DNA from: Flavobacterium saccharophilum
GTDB lineage: Bacteria; Bacteroidota; Bacteroidia; Flavobacteriales; Flavobacteriaceae
DNA length: 64,000 nucleotides
Direction: 5' to 3'
Assembly (NCBI RefSeq): GCF_900142735.1
Contig: NZ_FRBY01000002.1
Location: 1 to 64,000 of the forward strand
Shown here one piece after another: positions 17,775-26,520 of this stretch; the first letter of the stretch is position 1, and every line of letters begins with the position of its first letter. The position numbers and the translations under genes were made by a program. A model generated the notes under the pieces. It worked only from the letters and a program-made list of their open reading frames with translations. It had not been told where the DNA came from and did not search any database.

Positions 17775-18297
17775 CTGTGGTGTTTTTTAGATTTTCGTTT
17801 TCTTCAATTCTTTTTAAGACAGTCTGCAAAAATGATATTCTGGTTTGCAGATTGCTAATCATGGCGTAAATTATTTGTTTGTTTTCGCCATTCTTTTGTA
17901 ATTCATTAATGATTTTTTGATAATCGGCATCAAAAACTTTCATCTGTTTTAATGCGTCATTTATAATTTGTTCGTTTTCCGGCGAACTCTTTTCTTTTAG
18001 TTTTACAAGTTCATTATCGATTAAAATGCTAAAAATGGAATCTGTTCGTTGTGTTTCCTTAGAGGCAAATTTGAATTCTTTCGGCTTTTCATTCTTGTAA
18101 AACAATGACACTCCCAACATTAATACGATCGATGCGGCAATAGCGGTTACGAACCAGTAATTTTTTCTTTTTGGCTGTTTTTTATTATTTAATTTATTGA
18201 GGAAATCTAATTGATGATCAGAATTCATTTCCTGAACATCCCATTGATTCTCGAATTTTTCAAATAATTGATCTAAACTGTCATTTTCCTTTTTCAT
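17758..18297 (-). CDS. Probable anti-sigma factor (single-span membrane protein)
   Basis: A 179-aa protein with a short acidic cytoplasmic part (1-45; MKKENDSLDQLFEKFENQWD), a basic stop-transfer stretch, one transmembrane helix (about 46-67; YWFVTAIAASIVLMLGVSLF) and a helical extracytoplasmic region ending in a coiled coil (LQTRISFLQTVLKRIEENEN). The topology and place directly after an ECF sigma gene suggest an anti-sigma factor. No zinc-binding ZAS motif (HxxxCxxC) is present, so the family is not a standard RseA/ChrR type. The call rests mainly on context. Confidence 0.65.
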   Translation of the reverse strand: MKKENDSLDQLFEKFENQWDVQEMNSDHQLDFLNKLNNKKQPKRKNYWFVTAIAASIVLMLGVSLFYKNEKPKEFKFASKETQRTDSIFSILIDNELVKLKEKSSPENEQIINDALKQMKVFDADYQKIINELQKNGENKQIIYAMISNLQTRISFLQTVLKRIEENENLKNTTDEKTL

Positions 18298-18309
18298 ATA
18301 TCCAAATTT

Positions 18310-18390
18310 TTATTTTTTAGAGGTGATATGTGGTATCGCTTTTTTTATTTGTTTTTGTAGCCACAAAATTGTTTTAAGTGGCGATTTCAT
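18310..18390 (-). CDS. Possible 26-aa cationic peptide between sigma and anti-sigma genes
   Basis: An open frame starts at an ATG that overlaps the sigma-factor stop (ATGA) and encodes MKSPLKTILWLQKQIKKAIP followed by HITSKK. It ends 12 bp before the anti-sigma start. The peptide is amphipathic and positively charged. A GAGGAA stretch 5' of the ATG looks like a ribosome-binding site but also encodes the Glu-Glu of the sigma C-terminus, so it may be chance. Alternatively the segment is simply an untranslated spacer. Conservation would decide. Confidence 0.3.
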   Translation of the reverse strand: MKSPLKTILWLQKQIKKAIPHITSKK

Positions 18391-18941
18391 AATTCCTCTA
18401 ATTTTTTTCGTAAACTTTCTTTTGCTCTGCTCAATGTTGTCCTGCAATTGGCATAACTAATATTCAAAATTTCGCAAATCTCTTCCTGATCGTAACCTTC
18501 AATATAAAAGAGTGTCAATACCATTCGATAATTATCTTTTAGGCCTGAAATGGTATCTAAAACCTGTTTTACTTTAAGTGAATTCAAATCAATATTCTCA
18601 GAAAAGAAACTGTCATTTTCTTCGATCTTATAAAGTGTTTTGCTTAGATCTTCGACCTGGAAAGCATTATTCTTTTTGTAAAAATCAATACTATAATTAA
18701 CAATAATCTTTTTTAGCCAGGCGCCAAAAGCGACTTCCTGCTTGTAATCGTTTATTTTTGTAAAAGCTTTCAAGAAACCTTCCTGCATGACGTCTTGTGC
18801 AAAATGTTCGTCTTTTACAATCCTGTAAGCTACGTTGTACATAGCTTTACTGTAACGATTGTAAATTTCGAATTGTGCCTTCTGATTATTGTTTTTACAA
18901 AGCGCGATTAATTCTTCGATATTTTGATTGGTTATACTCAA
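18387..18941 (-). CDS. RNA polymerase ECF sigma factor
   Basis: A 184-aa extracytoplasmic-function sigma factor. Region 2 spans about residues 25-92 (YSKAMYNVAYRIVKDEHFAQ, then DVMQEGFLKAF and the promoter-melting WLKKIIVNYSIDFYKK). Region 4 spans about 125-180 and ends in a helix-turn-helix (YDQEEICEILNISYANCRTTLSRAKESL). The upstream frame is closed by a stop without any ATG, so the start is probably the TTG at 18941; a rare start could limit expression. It heads a minus-strand cluster running to 12886. A GTAAC-N17-GTC arrangement upstream resembles an ECF-type promoter and suggests autoregulation. Confidence 0.9.
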   Translation of the reverse strand: MSITNQNIEELIALCKNNNQKAQFEIYNRYSKAMYNVAYRIVKDEHFAQDVMQEGFLKAFTKINDYKQEVAFGAWLKKIIVNYSIDFYKKNNAFQVEDLSKTLYKIEENDSFFSENIDLNSLKVKQVLDTISGLKDNYRMVLTLFYIEGYDQEEICEILNISYANCRTTLSRAKESLRKKLEEL

Positions 18942-18966
18942 GTAATGGTTGCTAGTTTTTTATAAG

Positions 18967-18991
18967 GACTTTAGTTTTTTTGATATGTTAC
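18967..18991 (-). promoter_or_regulatory. Possible ECF-type autopromoter of the sigma cluster
   Basis: On the minus strand GTAAC (18991-18987) is followed after 17 bases by GTC (18969-18967), 25-50 bp before the sigma start. Many ECF promoters have a GTAAC-like -35 and a GTC-like -10, so self-activation is plausible. The match is short and could be chance. Confidence 0.3.
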
Positions 18992-19069
18992 ACTTTTCAT
19001 AAAATTAATTTTATTTTTTTTGAAATAATTAGATTTGCCATTTAAAATTGAATTTCAAAACTGACTCTT

Positions 19070-19100
19070 TTGCATTTGGCATAATGATTGTCTATTTTTA
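19070..19100 (+). promoter_or_regulatory. Possible lon promoter
   Basis: TTG at 19070-19072 lies 20 bases before TATTTTTA (19093-19100), one mismatch from TAnnTTTG. The leader to the lon ATG would be about 105 nt. Confidence 0.35.
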
Positions 19101-19214
19101 CCGCCTATGTTGTAAATGAAACACTTATTATAGTTTTATTAAAAACGAGAGTATTTGAGACTAAATTTACAACCTGGATGCAACTTTTAATGACAAAACG
19201 ACTTATATACTATT

Positions 19215-21668
19215 ATGTCAAATCATAAAATACTTACTATTGACAATCTGTCACTTCAAGAATTCGATTCAGAAGCAGAATTAATTCCATTATTAACTCC
19301 AGAAGACGAAGAGGAAATGAATAACGAAGAGCTTCCGCTCTCGTTACCTATTTTGCCTTTACGTAACACTGTTTTATTTCCGGGAGTTGTTATTCCAATT
19401 TCTGCCGGACGAGATAAATCTATTAAACTGATAAATGATGCCAATGCAGGTGGAAAGATTATTGGTGTAGTTTCTCAGATTAATGAAGAAGACGAAGATC
19501 CGTCTAAAGATGATATTCATAAAATTGGAACTGTAGCCAGAATTCTGCGTGTTTTAAAAATGCCTGATGGAAATGTGACGGTTATTTTACAAGGAAAAAA
19601 ACGTTTTGAAATTGATGAAGTAGTTTCAGAAGAGCCTTATATTACGGCAACTATTAAAGAAGTTTCAGAAGAACGCCCTGATGAAAATGATACTGAATTT
19701 AGTGCTATTCTGGATTCTGTAAAAGAATTGGCCATTCAAATTATAAAGGAAAGTCCCAATATTCCTTCTGAAGCTACTTTTGCGATTAAAAACATTGAAA
19801 GTCAATCGTTTTTAATCAATTTTGTTTCTTCTAACATGAATTTATCGGTAAAAGAGAAACAAGGCTTATTATCAATAAATGGATTAAAAGAACGCGCTTT
19901 GGAGACTTTGCGTTATATGAATGTTGAACTTCAAAAATTAGAATTGAAGAATGACATTCAGTCAAAAGTTCGTTTTGACTTAGATCAGCAGCAACGTGAA
20001 TATTTCTTGCACCAGCAAATGAAAACCATTCAGGAAGAATTGGGAGGTGTTTCGCAGGAAGAAGAAATGGACGAAATGGGGCAAAAGGCGAAAACCAAAA
20101 AATGGGACGAAAAAACGCAGAAACATTTCGAAAAAGAATTATCTAAAATGCGCAGAATGAATCCACAATCACCAGATTTTGGAATTCAGCGTAACTATTT
20201 AGAGTTGTTTTTAGAATTACCTTGGGGCGAATATTCTAAAGATAAATTCGATTTGAAATTTGCTCAAAAAGTTTTAGATAAAGATCATTTTGGACTTGAA
20301 GAAGTTAAGAAAAGAATGATTGAGCACTTAGCGGTATTAAAACTTCGTAACGATATGAAATCGCCAATTATTTGTTTGACAGGACCTCCGGGAGTTGGTA
20401 AAACATCTATTGGTCGTTCGGTAGCTGAAGCCCTTGGTCGTGAATATGTACGTATTTCTTTAGGAGGATTACGTGACGAAGCCGAAATTCGTGGACACAG
20501 AAAAACCTATATTGGTGCAATGCCAGGGCGAATTATTCAAAGTTTAAAGAAAGCCGGAACTTCAAATCCTGTTTTTATTTTGGATGAAATTGATAAGTTG
20601 TCAAGCGGAAACAGTGGTGATCCATCTTCAGCTTTATTAGAAGTTTTAGATCCGGAACAAAACAATGCTTTTTATGATAACTTCCTTGAAATGGGATACG
20701 ACTTATCTAAAGTAATGTTTATTGCTACCTCAAACAATATGTCAGCCATTCAGCCAGCATTGCGTGACAGAATGGAAGTGATTAAAATGTCAGGTTATAC
20801 AATTGAAGAAAAAGTAGAGATTGCAAAAAGACACCTTTTTCCAAAACAATTAGAAGCACACGGATTAACATCTAAAGATTTAACTATTGGTAAAAAACAA
20901 TTAGAGAAAATCGTTGAAGGTTATACACGTGAATCTGGTGTTCGTAATTTGGAAACTAAAATTGCTCAGGTAATTCGTAATGCAGCAAAGGCAGTTGCGA
21001 TGGAAGAGGAGTACAATAAAAAAGTTACAGATGAAGATGTTGTAACTGTTTTGGGTGTGCCAAGATTAGAGCGCGATAAATATGAGAATAATGATGTTGC
21101 CGGAGTTGTTACAGGTTTAGCCTGGACAAGTGTGGGTGGTGATATTTTATTTATTGAATCATTAATTTCTGAAGGAAAAGGGTCGTTGAGTATTACAGGG
21201 AATTTAGGAACTGTAATGAAAGAATCTGCTACTATTGCATTGGAATATATTAAAGCCAATGCCAAAAAGTTAGGTTTAAATACAGAGTTGTTCCAAAAAT
21301 ACAATATTCACTTACACGTTCCTGAAGGAGCAACACCAAAAGACGGACCAAGTGCCGGTATTGCGATGCTGACTTCTTTAGTTTCTTTATTGACTCAGAA
21401 AAAAGTAAAGAAAAACCTGGCAATGACTGGTGAAATAACACTTCGTGGAAAAGTTTTACCTGTTGGCGGAATTAAAGAGAAAATCCTTGCAGCCAAAAGA
21501 GCTGGTATTAAAGAGATTATTTTATGTCACGAAAACAAAAGTGATATTGATGAAATCAAAGCTGAATATTTAGAAGGCCTAACTTTTCATTATGTGAAAG
21601 AAATGAGCGAAGTTCTAGCTTTAGCATTGACAGATCAAAATGTGAAAAATGCAAAAACTTTAAGATAA
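19215..21668 (+). CDS. lon: ATP-dependent protease Lon
   Basis: An 817-aa LonA protease that degrades misfolded and regulatory proteins in the cytoplasm. The N-terminal substrate-binding domain (about 40-250; [20 protein letters not shown]) is followed by a coiled-coil/helical part. The AAA+ module has Walker A GPPGVGKT near residue 392 and Walker B in [10 protein letters not shown]. The protease domain has catalytic Ser713 in KDGPSAG and the paired lysine about 43 residues on, in [12 protein letters not shown]. Length agrees with other Lon proteins (about 780-820). It is divergent from the sigma cluster and followed by a terminator-like hairpin before porQ. Confidence 0.97.
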   Translation: MSNHKILTIDNLSLQEFDSEAELIPLLTPEDEEEMNNEELPLSLPILPLRNTVLFPGVVIPISAGRDKSIKLINDANAGGKIIGVVSQINEEDEDPSKDDIHKIGTVARILRVLKMPDGNVTVILQGKKRFEIDEVVSEEPYITATIKEVSEERPDENDTEFSAILDSVKELAIQIIKESPNIPSEATFAIKNIESQSFLINFVSSNMNLSVKEKQGLLSINGLKERALETLRYMNVELQKLELKNDIQSKVRFDLDQQQREYFLHQQMKTIQEELGGVSQEEEMDEMGQKAKTKKWDEKTQKHFEKELSKMRRMNPQSPDFGIQRNYLELFLELPWGEYSKDKFDLKFAQKVLDKDHFGLEEVKKRMIEHLAVLKLRNDMKSPIICLTGPPGVGKTSIGRSVAEALGREYVRISLGGLRDEAEIRGHRKTYIGAMPGRIIQSLKKAGTSNPVFILDEIDKLSSGNSGDPSSALLEVLDPEQNNAFYDNFLEMGYDLSKVMFIATSNNMSAIQPALRDRMEVIKMSGYTIEEKVEIAKRHLFPKQLEAHGLTSKDLTIGKKQLEKIVEGYTRESGVRNLETKIAQVIRNAAKAVAMEEEYNKKVTDEDVVTVLGVPRLERDKYENNDVAGVVTGLAWTSVGGDILFIESLISEGKGSLSITGNLGTVMKESATIALEYIKANAKKLGLNTELFQKYNIHLHVPEGATPKDGPSAGIAMLTSLVSLLTQKKVKKNLAMTGEITLRGKVLPVGGIKEKILAAKRAGIKEIILCHENKSDIDEIKAEYLEGLTFHYVKEMSEVLALALTDQNVKNAKTLR

Positions 21669-21699
21669 ATTTTAAAGCAAAATTCCAATATTTTAAATT

Positions 21700-21744
21700 C
21701 CAAATTCCAAACTTTATTAAAGATTGGGATTTGGTTTTTTTTTA
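21700..21744 (+). terminator. Terminator-like hairpin after lon
   Basis: CCAAATTCC (from 21700) pairs with GGGATTTGG (one G-U pair), followed by a nine-base T-run. The stem is built from the 7-bp ATTCCAA-type repeat units present in this spacer. Confidence 0.55.
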
Positions 21745-21756
21745 TTTTTAATTCAA

Positions 21757-21808
21757 TTGGAATTTGGAATTTGACTTTTGGGATTTCTTTTCAATTCGAA
21801 TTTGGGAT
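21757..21808. repeat. Degenerate 7-bp repeat array between lon and porQ
   Basis: Units read TTGGAAT, TTGGAAT, TTGACTT, TTGGGAT, TTCTTTT, then after a 3-bp shift TTCGAAT, TTGGGAT. A copy in the opposite sense (ATTCCAA units) lies at 21682-21710. The array is entirely intergenic. Confidence 0.5.
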
Positions 21809-21931
21809 TTTTTTTTATGATTTTAACTAAATTGAAATTTGAAATTTATTTAAGGTTTAATTTTATTTTTGCTGTTATATAATTTTATATTTGTATTTGC
21901 GTTATTCCCATATAGGAATCGCCCCAAAAGC

Positions 21932-22951
21932 ATGTTAAAACGATTTGTTTTACTTTTTTTTATCTTGATTTGTTCGGTTTCCTACGGGCAAATTGGAGGG
22001 CGGTACACTTATCAGTTTCTTAATCTAACCTCGTCACCAAGGCAGGCAGCGTTAGGAGGTGAGAACATAACAATTTATGATGAAGACGTTAATCAGGCGA
22101 TGGCAAACCCTGCAGCTTTAAATGGAGATATGGACAATCATTTAGCAATGAATTATGGTAGTTATTATGGAGAAGCTTCTTATGGAACTGCATCATATGC
22201 TTATACCTATGATCGACACGTTCAAACTTTTTATGCAGGTGTAAGTTATGTTAATTACGGAACGTTTGAAGGTTATGACGAAAATGGCCAGTCTACATCA
22301 GATTTCTCAGGAAGCGAAGGTGCACTTTCTCTGGGTTACGCCTATAATATTCCCTTTACAGATGTTCATATTGGAGCCAATGCAAAGTTAATAACTTCTA
22401 CTTTAGAAAGTTATAATTCTGTTGGTGGAGCAATTGATGTGGGAATTATGTATCAAATTCAAAAAAATAATGTAAATTTGGCCTTAGTATTTCGAAATAT
22501 AGGTACACAGTTTACTACTTATTCAGGAATACAGGAGAATTTACCATTTGAAATTATTGCCGGAGTATCGCAAGAATTAGAACATGTTCCGCTTCGTTGG
22601 CATTTTTCCTTAGAAAATTTGCAACAATGGAATATCTCTTTTTCGAATCCTGTTAGGGGAGAAACCAATATTGATGGTACAACAAGTGAGGAAAAAGTTT
22701 CCTTTGTAAATAATGCTTTGCGACATGCTGTGTTTGGTGTTGAGCTTTTCCCAGGACGAGCAGTCAATTTGCGATTAGGTTACAATTTTAGAAGGGCAGA
22801 AGAATTGAGAATAGATGAACAACGCAATTTCTCAGGGATTTCTTTAGGTTTCGGTTTGAAAATGAATCGTTTAAAATTTAATTATTCATATTCACGATAC
22901 ACATTGGCGGCAAACACGAGTCTTTTTGGGTTAATTTTAAATTTTCAATAG
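21932..22951 (+). CDS. porQ: Type IX secretion system protein PorQ
   Basis: A 339-aa outer-membrane beta-barrel of the PorQ family, a component of the Bacteroidota type IX secretion system that exports gliding adhesins and enzymes and handles C-terminal signal proteins. It has a signal peptide (MLKRFVLLFFILICSVSYGQ), the diagnostic start GGRYTYQFLNLTSSPRQAAL and the GGENITIYDEDVNQAMANPA segment, then alternating aromatic beta-strands to a terminal NFQ. The ATG at 21932 gives the proper signal peptide; an in-frame start at 21869 is rejected. Adjacency to lon and cmk is a familiar Bacteroidota arrangement, here interrupted by two YkuD_2 genes. Confidence 0.9.
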   Translation: MLKRFVLLFFILICSVSYGQIGGRYTYQFLNLTSSPRQAALGGENITIYDEDVNQAMANPAALNGDMDNHLAMNYGSYYGEASYGTASYAYTYDRHVQTFYAGVSYVNYGTFEGYDENGQSTSDFSGSEGALSLGYAYNIPFTDVHIGANAKLITSTLESYNSVGGAIDVGIMYQIQKNNVNLALVFRNIGTQFTTYSGIQENLPFEIIAGVSQELEHVPLRWHFSLENLQQWNISFSNPVRGETNIDGTTSEEKVSFVNNALRHAVFGVELFPGRAVNLRLGYNFRRAEELRIDEQRNFSGISLGFGLKMNRLKFNYSYSRYTLAANTSLFGLILNFQ

Positions 22952-22959
22952 GTAATTTT

Positions 22960-23559
22960 ATGAAGCTATTTTATCTAATTCTATTTTTTACAGCAGGTCT
23001 TTTTAATACCTCAAATCTTAATTTTAAAGATGAATCCCTTAGCGAAGTTGAAATCGAAAGAATCAACTATCACGTAAATACAGTAAGAGAAATGGTTTAT
23101 GCCGGTCCTCAGTACAATACTAAAATTGCTTTTTTAGTAGATATGAGAATCAAATCCGGAAAAAACAGATTCTTTGTTTATGATTTGGTAAATAACAAAA
23201 TTTTAGATCAGGGACTTGTAGCCCATGGCTCAGGCTCTGAAACCGGAATTAGAGGAGAACTTAAATTCAGTAATACCCCAAATTCTAATTGCACATCATT
23301 AGGCAGATATTCAATCGAAAAATGTTACAAAGGAATATTCGGAAAAGCCTACCGCCTAAACGGATTAGATCAAACAAATAATAATGCTTTGAAAAGAGCT
23401 ATAGTACTACATCATTATTCTGCGGTACCACTTGATGAGCAAGATTACTATATTTCGAACAGCCATGGTTGCCCGATGGTTAATGAAGAATTCTTTAAAA
23501 GAATTGAAAAAATAGTTGATAATTCTAAATCGAAAATTATTCTGGATATCTATTATTAA
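22960..23559 (+). CDS. YkuD_2 (murein L,D-transpeptidase-like) protein 1
   Basis: A 199-aa protein with an N-terminal signal or anchor (MKLFYLILFFTAGLFNTS) and a YkuD_2 catalytic domain (about 55-199). The substrate loop GLVAHGSGSE, the ALKRAIVLHHYS region with the conserved histidine and the cysteine motif NSHGCPMV are all present, so it is likely active. YkuD-type enzymes form or edit peptidoglycan cross-links through an acyl-enzyme on cysteine. The gene starts 8 bp after porQ, so co-transcription is likely. It is paralogous to the next gene. Confidence 0.85.
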   Translation: MKLFYLILFFTAGLFNTSNLNFKDESLSEVEIERINYHVNTVREMVYAGPQYNTKIAFLVDMRIKSGKNRFFVYDLVNNKILDQGLVAHGSGSETGIRGELKFSNTPNSNCTSLGRYSIEKCYKGIFGKAYRLNGLDQTNNNALKRAIVLHHYSAVPLDEQDYYISNSHGCPMVNEEFFKRIEKIVDNSKSKIILDIYY

Positions 23560-23610
23560 ACAGACACTTCCATTTAGTTTTAATATTTATAATTTAATAA
23601 CAAGTATCAT

Positions 23611-24213
23611 ATGAAGAAGATCTTAATCGTTTTTCTTATGATACTTTTTGTTTTTATAGGTTATAAGATCTTTTTTAAGGAAAGTAAACTTTCTTCATGC
23701 GCTACACCAACTATTGAGCTTACGTATATAAATGAGGTCAAACGTTTAGTAGAAGGTAATAAAAAGTACAATAATAGAATTGCATTTTTTATCGATATGA
23801 AAATACCGTCAGGCAAGAATCGGTTCTTCGTATATGATCTGAAAAAGAATAAAATTATCGATAAAGGTCTGGTTGCCCATGGTTCCGGCTCCGAAACCAA
23901 CATCAGAGGGAAATTGAAATTTAGTAACGTTCCAAATTCGCTGACTACTTCATTGGGTAAATATTATATTGGAAAGTCTTATTACGGAAAGTTTGGGAAA
24001 GCCTATAAATTATACGGATTAGATAAAACCAATAGCAATGCTTTTTATCGCGATATTGTTTTTCATTACTATTTTAATGTTCCATATCAAGAGCAAAAAG
24101 GATATATTTGCAACAGCTTTGGTTGCCCCATGGTCAATAAAAAATATTTTGAAAGAACTGCCAAAATAATTGATGGTTCTGAATCGAAAATAGTCATGAG
24201 TATTTATTACTAG
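23611..24213 (+). CDS. YkuD_2 (murein L,D-transpeptidase-like) protein 2
   Basis: A 200-aa tandem paralogue of the preceding gene, with nearly identical segments GKNRFFVYDL, GLVAHGSGSET and FGKAYKLYGLDKTN. The N-terminus (MKKILIVFLMILFVFIGYKI) is a longer hydrophobic helix and may stay as a membrane anchor. The cysteine motif is NSFGCPMV, with His replaced by Phe before GC, and the upstream motif reads VFHYYF instead of VLHHYS. The Cys and the first His of that motif are kept, so activity is possible but the pocket has changed. It sits between its paralogue and cmk. Confidence 0.82.
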   Translation: MKKILIVFLMILFVFIGYKIFFKESKLSSCATPTIELTYINEVKRLVEGNKKYNNRIAFFIDMKIPSGKNRFFVYDLKKNKIIDKGLVAHGSGSETNIRGKLKFSNVPNSLTTSLGKYYIGKSYYGKFGKAYKLYGLDKTNSNAFYRDIVFHYYFNVPYQEQKGYICNSFGCPMVNKKYFERTAKIIDGSESKIVMSIYY

Positions 24214-24258
24214 TGGAAGAACTGAAATATTTAAAATTAAATTTAAAATAATAAAAAA

Positions 24259-24951
24259 TTGAAAAAAATAACGATTGCAATCGACGGTTTCTCGTCAACA
24301 GGAAAAAGCACTTTAGCAAAACAGTTAGCAAAAGAGTTGGAATATGTTTATGTAGATACCGGAGCAATGTATCGTGCGGTAGCTTTGTTTGCAATACAGA
24401 ATAATTTTATTGGGTCTGATTCTTTTGATAAAAACGCACTTATCGAAGCATTGCCAAAAATTCAATTAGAATTTAAATTTAACGCTGATTTAGGTTTTGC
24501 CGAAATGTATCTAAATGGTGAAAACGTAGAGAAACAAATCAGAACTATTGAAGTTTCAAATTATGTGAGCAAAGTTGCCGAAGTATCTGAAGTACGTTCT
24601 AAATTAGTAGAACAGCAACAGGAAATGGGTGAAAACAAAGCGATTGTAATGGATGGAAGAGATATAGGAACTGTCGTTTTTCCGGATGCAGAATTGAAAA
24701 TTTTCATGACCGCCAGTGCCGAAACCCGTGCCCAAAGACGTTTTGACGAACTACAACAAAAAGGTGATAATGTGTCTTATGAAGATGTTTTAAAGAATGT
24801 CGTAGAAAGAGACTATATAGATACTCACCGCGAAGATTCTCCTTTAATCATTGCCGATGATGCTATTGAAATAGATAATTCTTACTTAACCAGAGAAGAA
24901 CAATTTACAGTTGTTTTAGAATTGATAAATGACGTTGTTAAAACGGCTTAA
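24259..24951 (+). CDS. cmk: Cytidylate kinase
   Basis: A 230-aa (d)CMP kinase: ATP + (d)CMP to ADP + (d)CDP in pyrimidine salvage and nucleotide supply. The P-loop GFSSTGKST is at about 10-18, the CMP-binding YVDTGAMYRAVAL follows, and MDGRDIGTVVFPDAELKIFM, the Cmk signature, is central. The lid region holds RRFDELQQKG. Length is typical (220-230). The start is most likely the TTG at 24259, because no ATG lies upstream in frame and the first internal Met is far inside the P-loop domain. A nucleoside permease-like transporter follows 68 bp downstream. Confidence 0.95.
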   Translation: MKKITIAIDGFSSTGKSTLAKQLAKELEYVYVDTGAMYRAVALFAIQNNFIGSDSFDKNALIEALPKIQLEFKFNADLGFAEMYLNGENVEKQIRTIEVSNYVSKVAEVSEVRSKLVEQQQEMGENKAIVMDGRDIGTVVFPDAELKIFMTASAETRAQRRFDELQQKGDNVSYEDVLKNVVERDYIDTHREDSPLIIADDAIEIDNSYLTREEQFTVVLELINDVVKTA

Positions 24952-25019
24952 TTTTTTGCAGATATCATTTTTAATGGTAGTTTTACCGCTTCATTTTATT
25001 TAAAAGACAATTTCATCAT

Positions 25020-26396
25020 ATGGGAATTAAAAACAGATTGATCGTAATGAGTTTTCTTCAGTTTTTTGTTTGGGGAGCGTGGCTTATTACTATTGGAAAT
25101 TATTGGTTTGGAACTAAAAATTGGGAAGGAACCCAGTTTGGTCTTGTTTTTGGAACCATGGGAATTGCTTCTTTGTTCATGCCTACCTTAACAGGAATTA
25201 TTGCAGACCGTTGGGTAAATGCTGAAAAATTATATGGGTTTTTACATATTGCTTATGCGGTAGTTTTGTTTGGAATTGCACAGGTTACAACACCAGATAC
25301 TTTTATTGCCATAATGCTTATTGCCATGTGTTGTTATATGCCAACAATTGCGTTAAGTAACTCCATTTCTTATACTTCACTAAAGTTAAATGATAAAAAT
25401 ATTGTAAAAGACTTTCCTCCAATTCGTGTTTGGGGAACAATAGGTTTTATTGTTGCGATGTGGATTACAAATTTAAGTGGAAGTAAAGCGACCGAATATC
25501 AGTTTTATATTGCTGGAGTAGGCGCTTTGATTCTTGGTGTTTATGCTTTTACATTACCAAAATGTGAACCACAGCGTTTAACTAAAGAAGATGCTTCGTT
25601 AACAGAAACTTTGGGTTTAGAAGCTTTTAAATTATTTGGAAACTATAAAATGGCTTTGTTTTTTGTATTCTCTATGTTTTTAGGAGGCGCTTTACAATTG
25701 ACAAATGCTTATGGAGATGTGTTCTTAGATGAATTCAAGCATTTTCCAAAATACGCTGATTCTTTCGTAATCAAATATTCGACAATCATTATGTCGATCT
25801 CTCAGGTTTCTGAAACTTTGTTTATTTTGGCAATTCCGTTTTTCTTAAGACGTTTCGGAATCAAACAAGTAATGCTGATTTCTATGCTGGCTTGGGTATT
25901 GCGTTTCGGATTGTTTGCTTTTGGAGATCCAGTAGGTGGTTTATGGATGATTATTTTGTCTTGCATTGTTTACGGAATGGCATTTGATTTCTTTAATATT
26001 TCAGGTTCATTGTTCGTAGAAAGCAATACTGATTCTAAAATACGTTCATCAGCACAAGGATTGTTTATGATGATGACGAATGGAGTAGGAGCAGTTTTAG
26101 GAAGTTTGACTTCAGGCTGGGCAATTGATAGATTTTTCACAAAATCTTTTAGTAATACAATTGAGTTGTCTGGATTTTTGCAAACCGAAACTACAAATCC
26201 TAAAATGTTAGAATTTGTAAAAAGTCAGGAAAATTCAGTTTCTCCGGAAGGAATTTTTAGCAATCCAATTTTAATGAAAGACTGGCATACGATCTGGTTG
26301 TCATTTGCGGCTTATGCTTTGGTTATTGCAATTGCTTTTGCTATTTTATTTAAACATAAACATGATCCAAAGGAATTGGAGAATTTGAGTCACTAG
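25020..26396 (+). CDS. MFS transporter, nucleoside permease (NupG/NHS)-like
   Basis: A 458-aa, roughly twelve-span membrane protein. The N-terminus RLIVMSFLQFFVWGAWLITI and GTMGIASLFMPTLTGIIADRW match the nucleoside:H+ symporter (NHS) branch of the MFS, including the first loop GIIADRW. IRVWGTIGFIVAMW is another conserved segment. A long loop near 380-420 precedes the last helix. It probably imports nucleosides, and its place directly after cmk supports a salvage role, but the substrate is inferred. The gene ends 60 bp before a long palindrome that can terminate it. Confidence 0.82.
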   Translation: MGIKNRLIVMSFLQFFVWGAWLITIGNYWFGTKNWEGTQFGLVFGTMGIASLFMPTLTGIIADRWVNAEKLYGFLHIAYAVVLFGIAQVTTPDTFIAIMLIAMCCYMPTIALSNSISYTSLKLNDKNIVKDFPPIRVWGTIGFIVAMWITNLSGSKATEYQFYIAGVGALILGVYAFTLPKCEPQRLTKEDASLTETLGLEAFKLFGNYKMALFFVFSMFLGGALQLTNAYGDVFLDEFKHFPKYADSFVIKYSTIIMSISQVSETLFILAIPFFLRRFGIKQVMLISMLAWVLRFGLFAFGDPVGGLWMIILSCIVYGMAFDFFNISGSLFVESNTDSKIRSSAQGLFMMMTNGVGAVLGSLTSGWAIDRFFTKSFSNTIELSGFLQTETTNPKMLEFVKSQENSVSPEGIFSNPILMKDWHTIWLSFAAYALVIAIAFAILFKHKHDPKELENLSH

Positions 26397-26456
26397 AAGA
26401 GTTTTTCAAGACCTTTAGTTTTGAAAAAGTAGAATAAAGAATTTTTAACTAATATA

Positions 26457-26504
26457 AAAAATACCACAAAAGTTTCTAAATTTAGAAACTTTTGTGGTAT
26501 TTTT
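26457..26504. promoter_or_regulatory. 48-bp perfect palindrome before the toxin-antitoxin pair
   Basis: The left arm AAAATACCACAAAAGTTTCT followed by AAA is exactly mirrored by the right arm, with no interruption. As RNA it gives a very long stem followed by U-rich sequence, so it can terminate the transporter transcript. It ends 16 bp before the toxin ATG. A TAnnTTTG match (TATTTTTG, 26498-26505) sits on its right edge, so it may also be the operator for autoregulation. No -33 TTG was found at the proper distance. Confidence 0.6.
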
Positions 26505-26520
26505 GTTATATCTAATTTGA

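Noticed and set aside
21886..21893. TATATTTG as promoter of porQ
   Set aside because: The nearest TTG is only 14 bases upstream, below the usual range.
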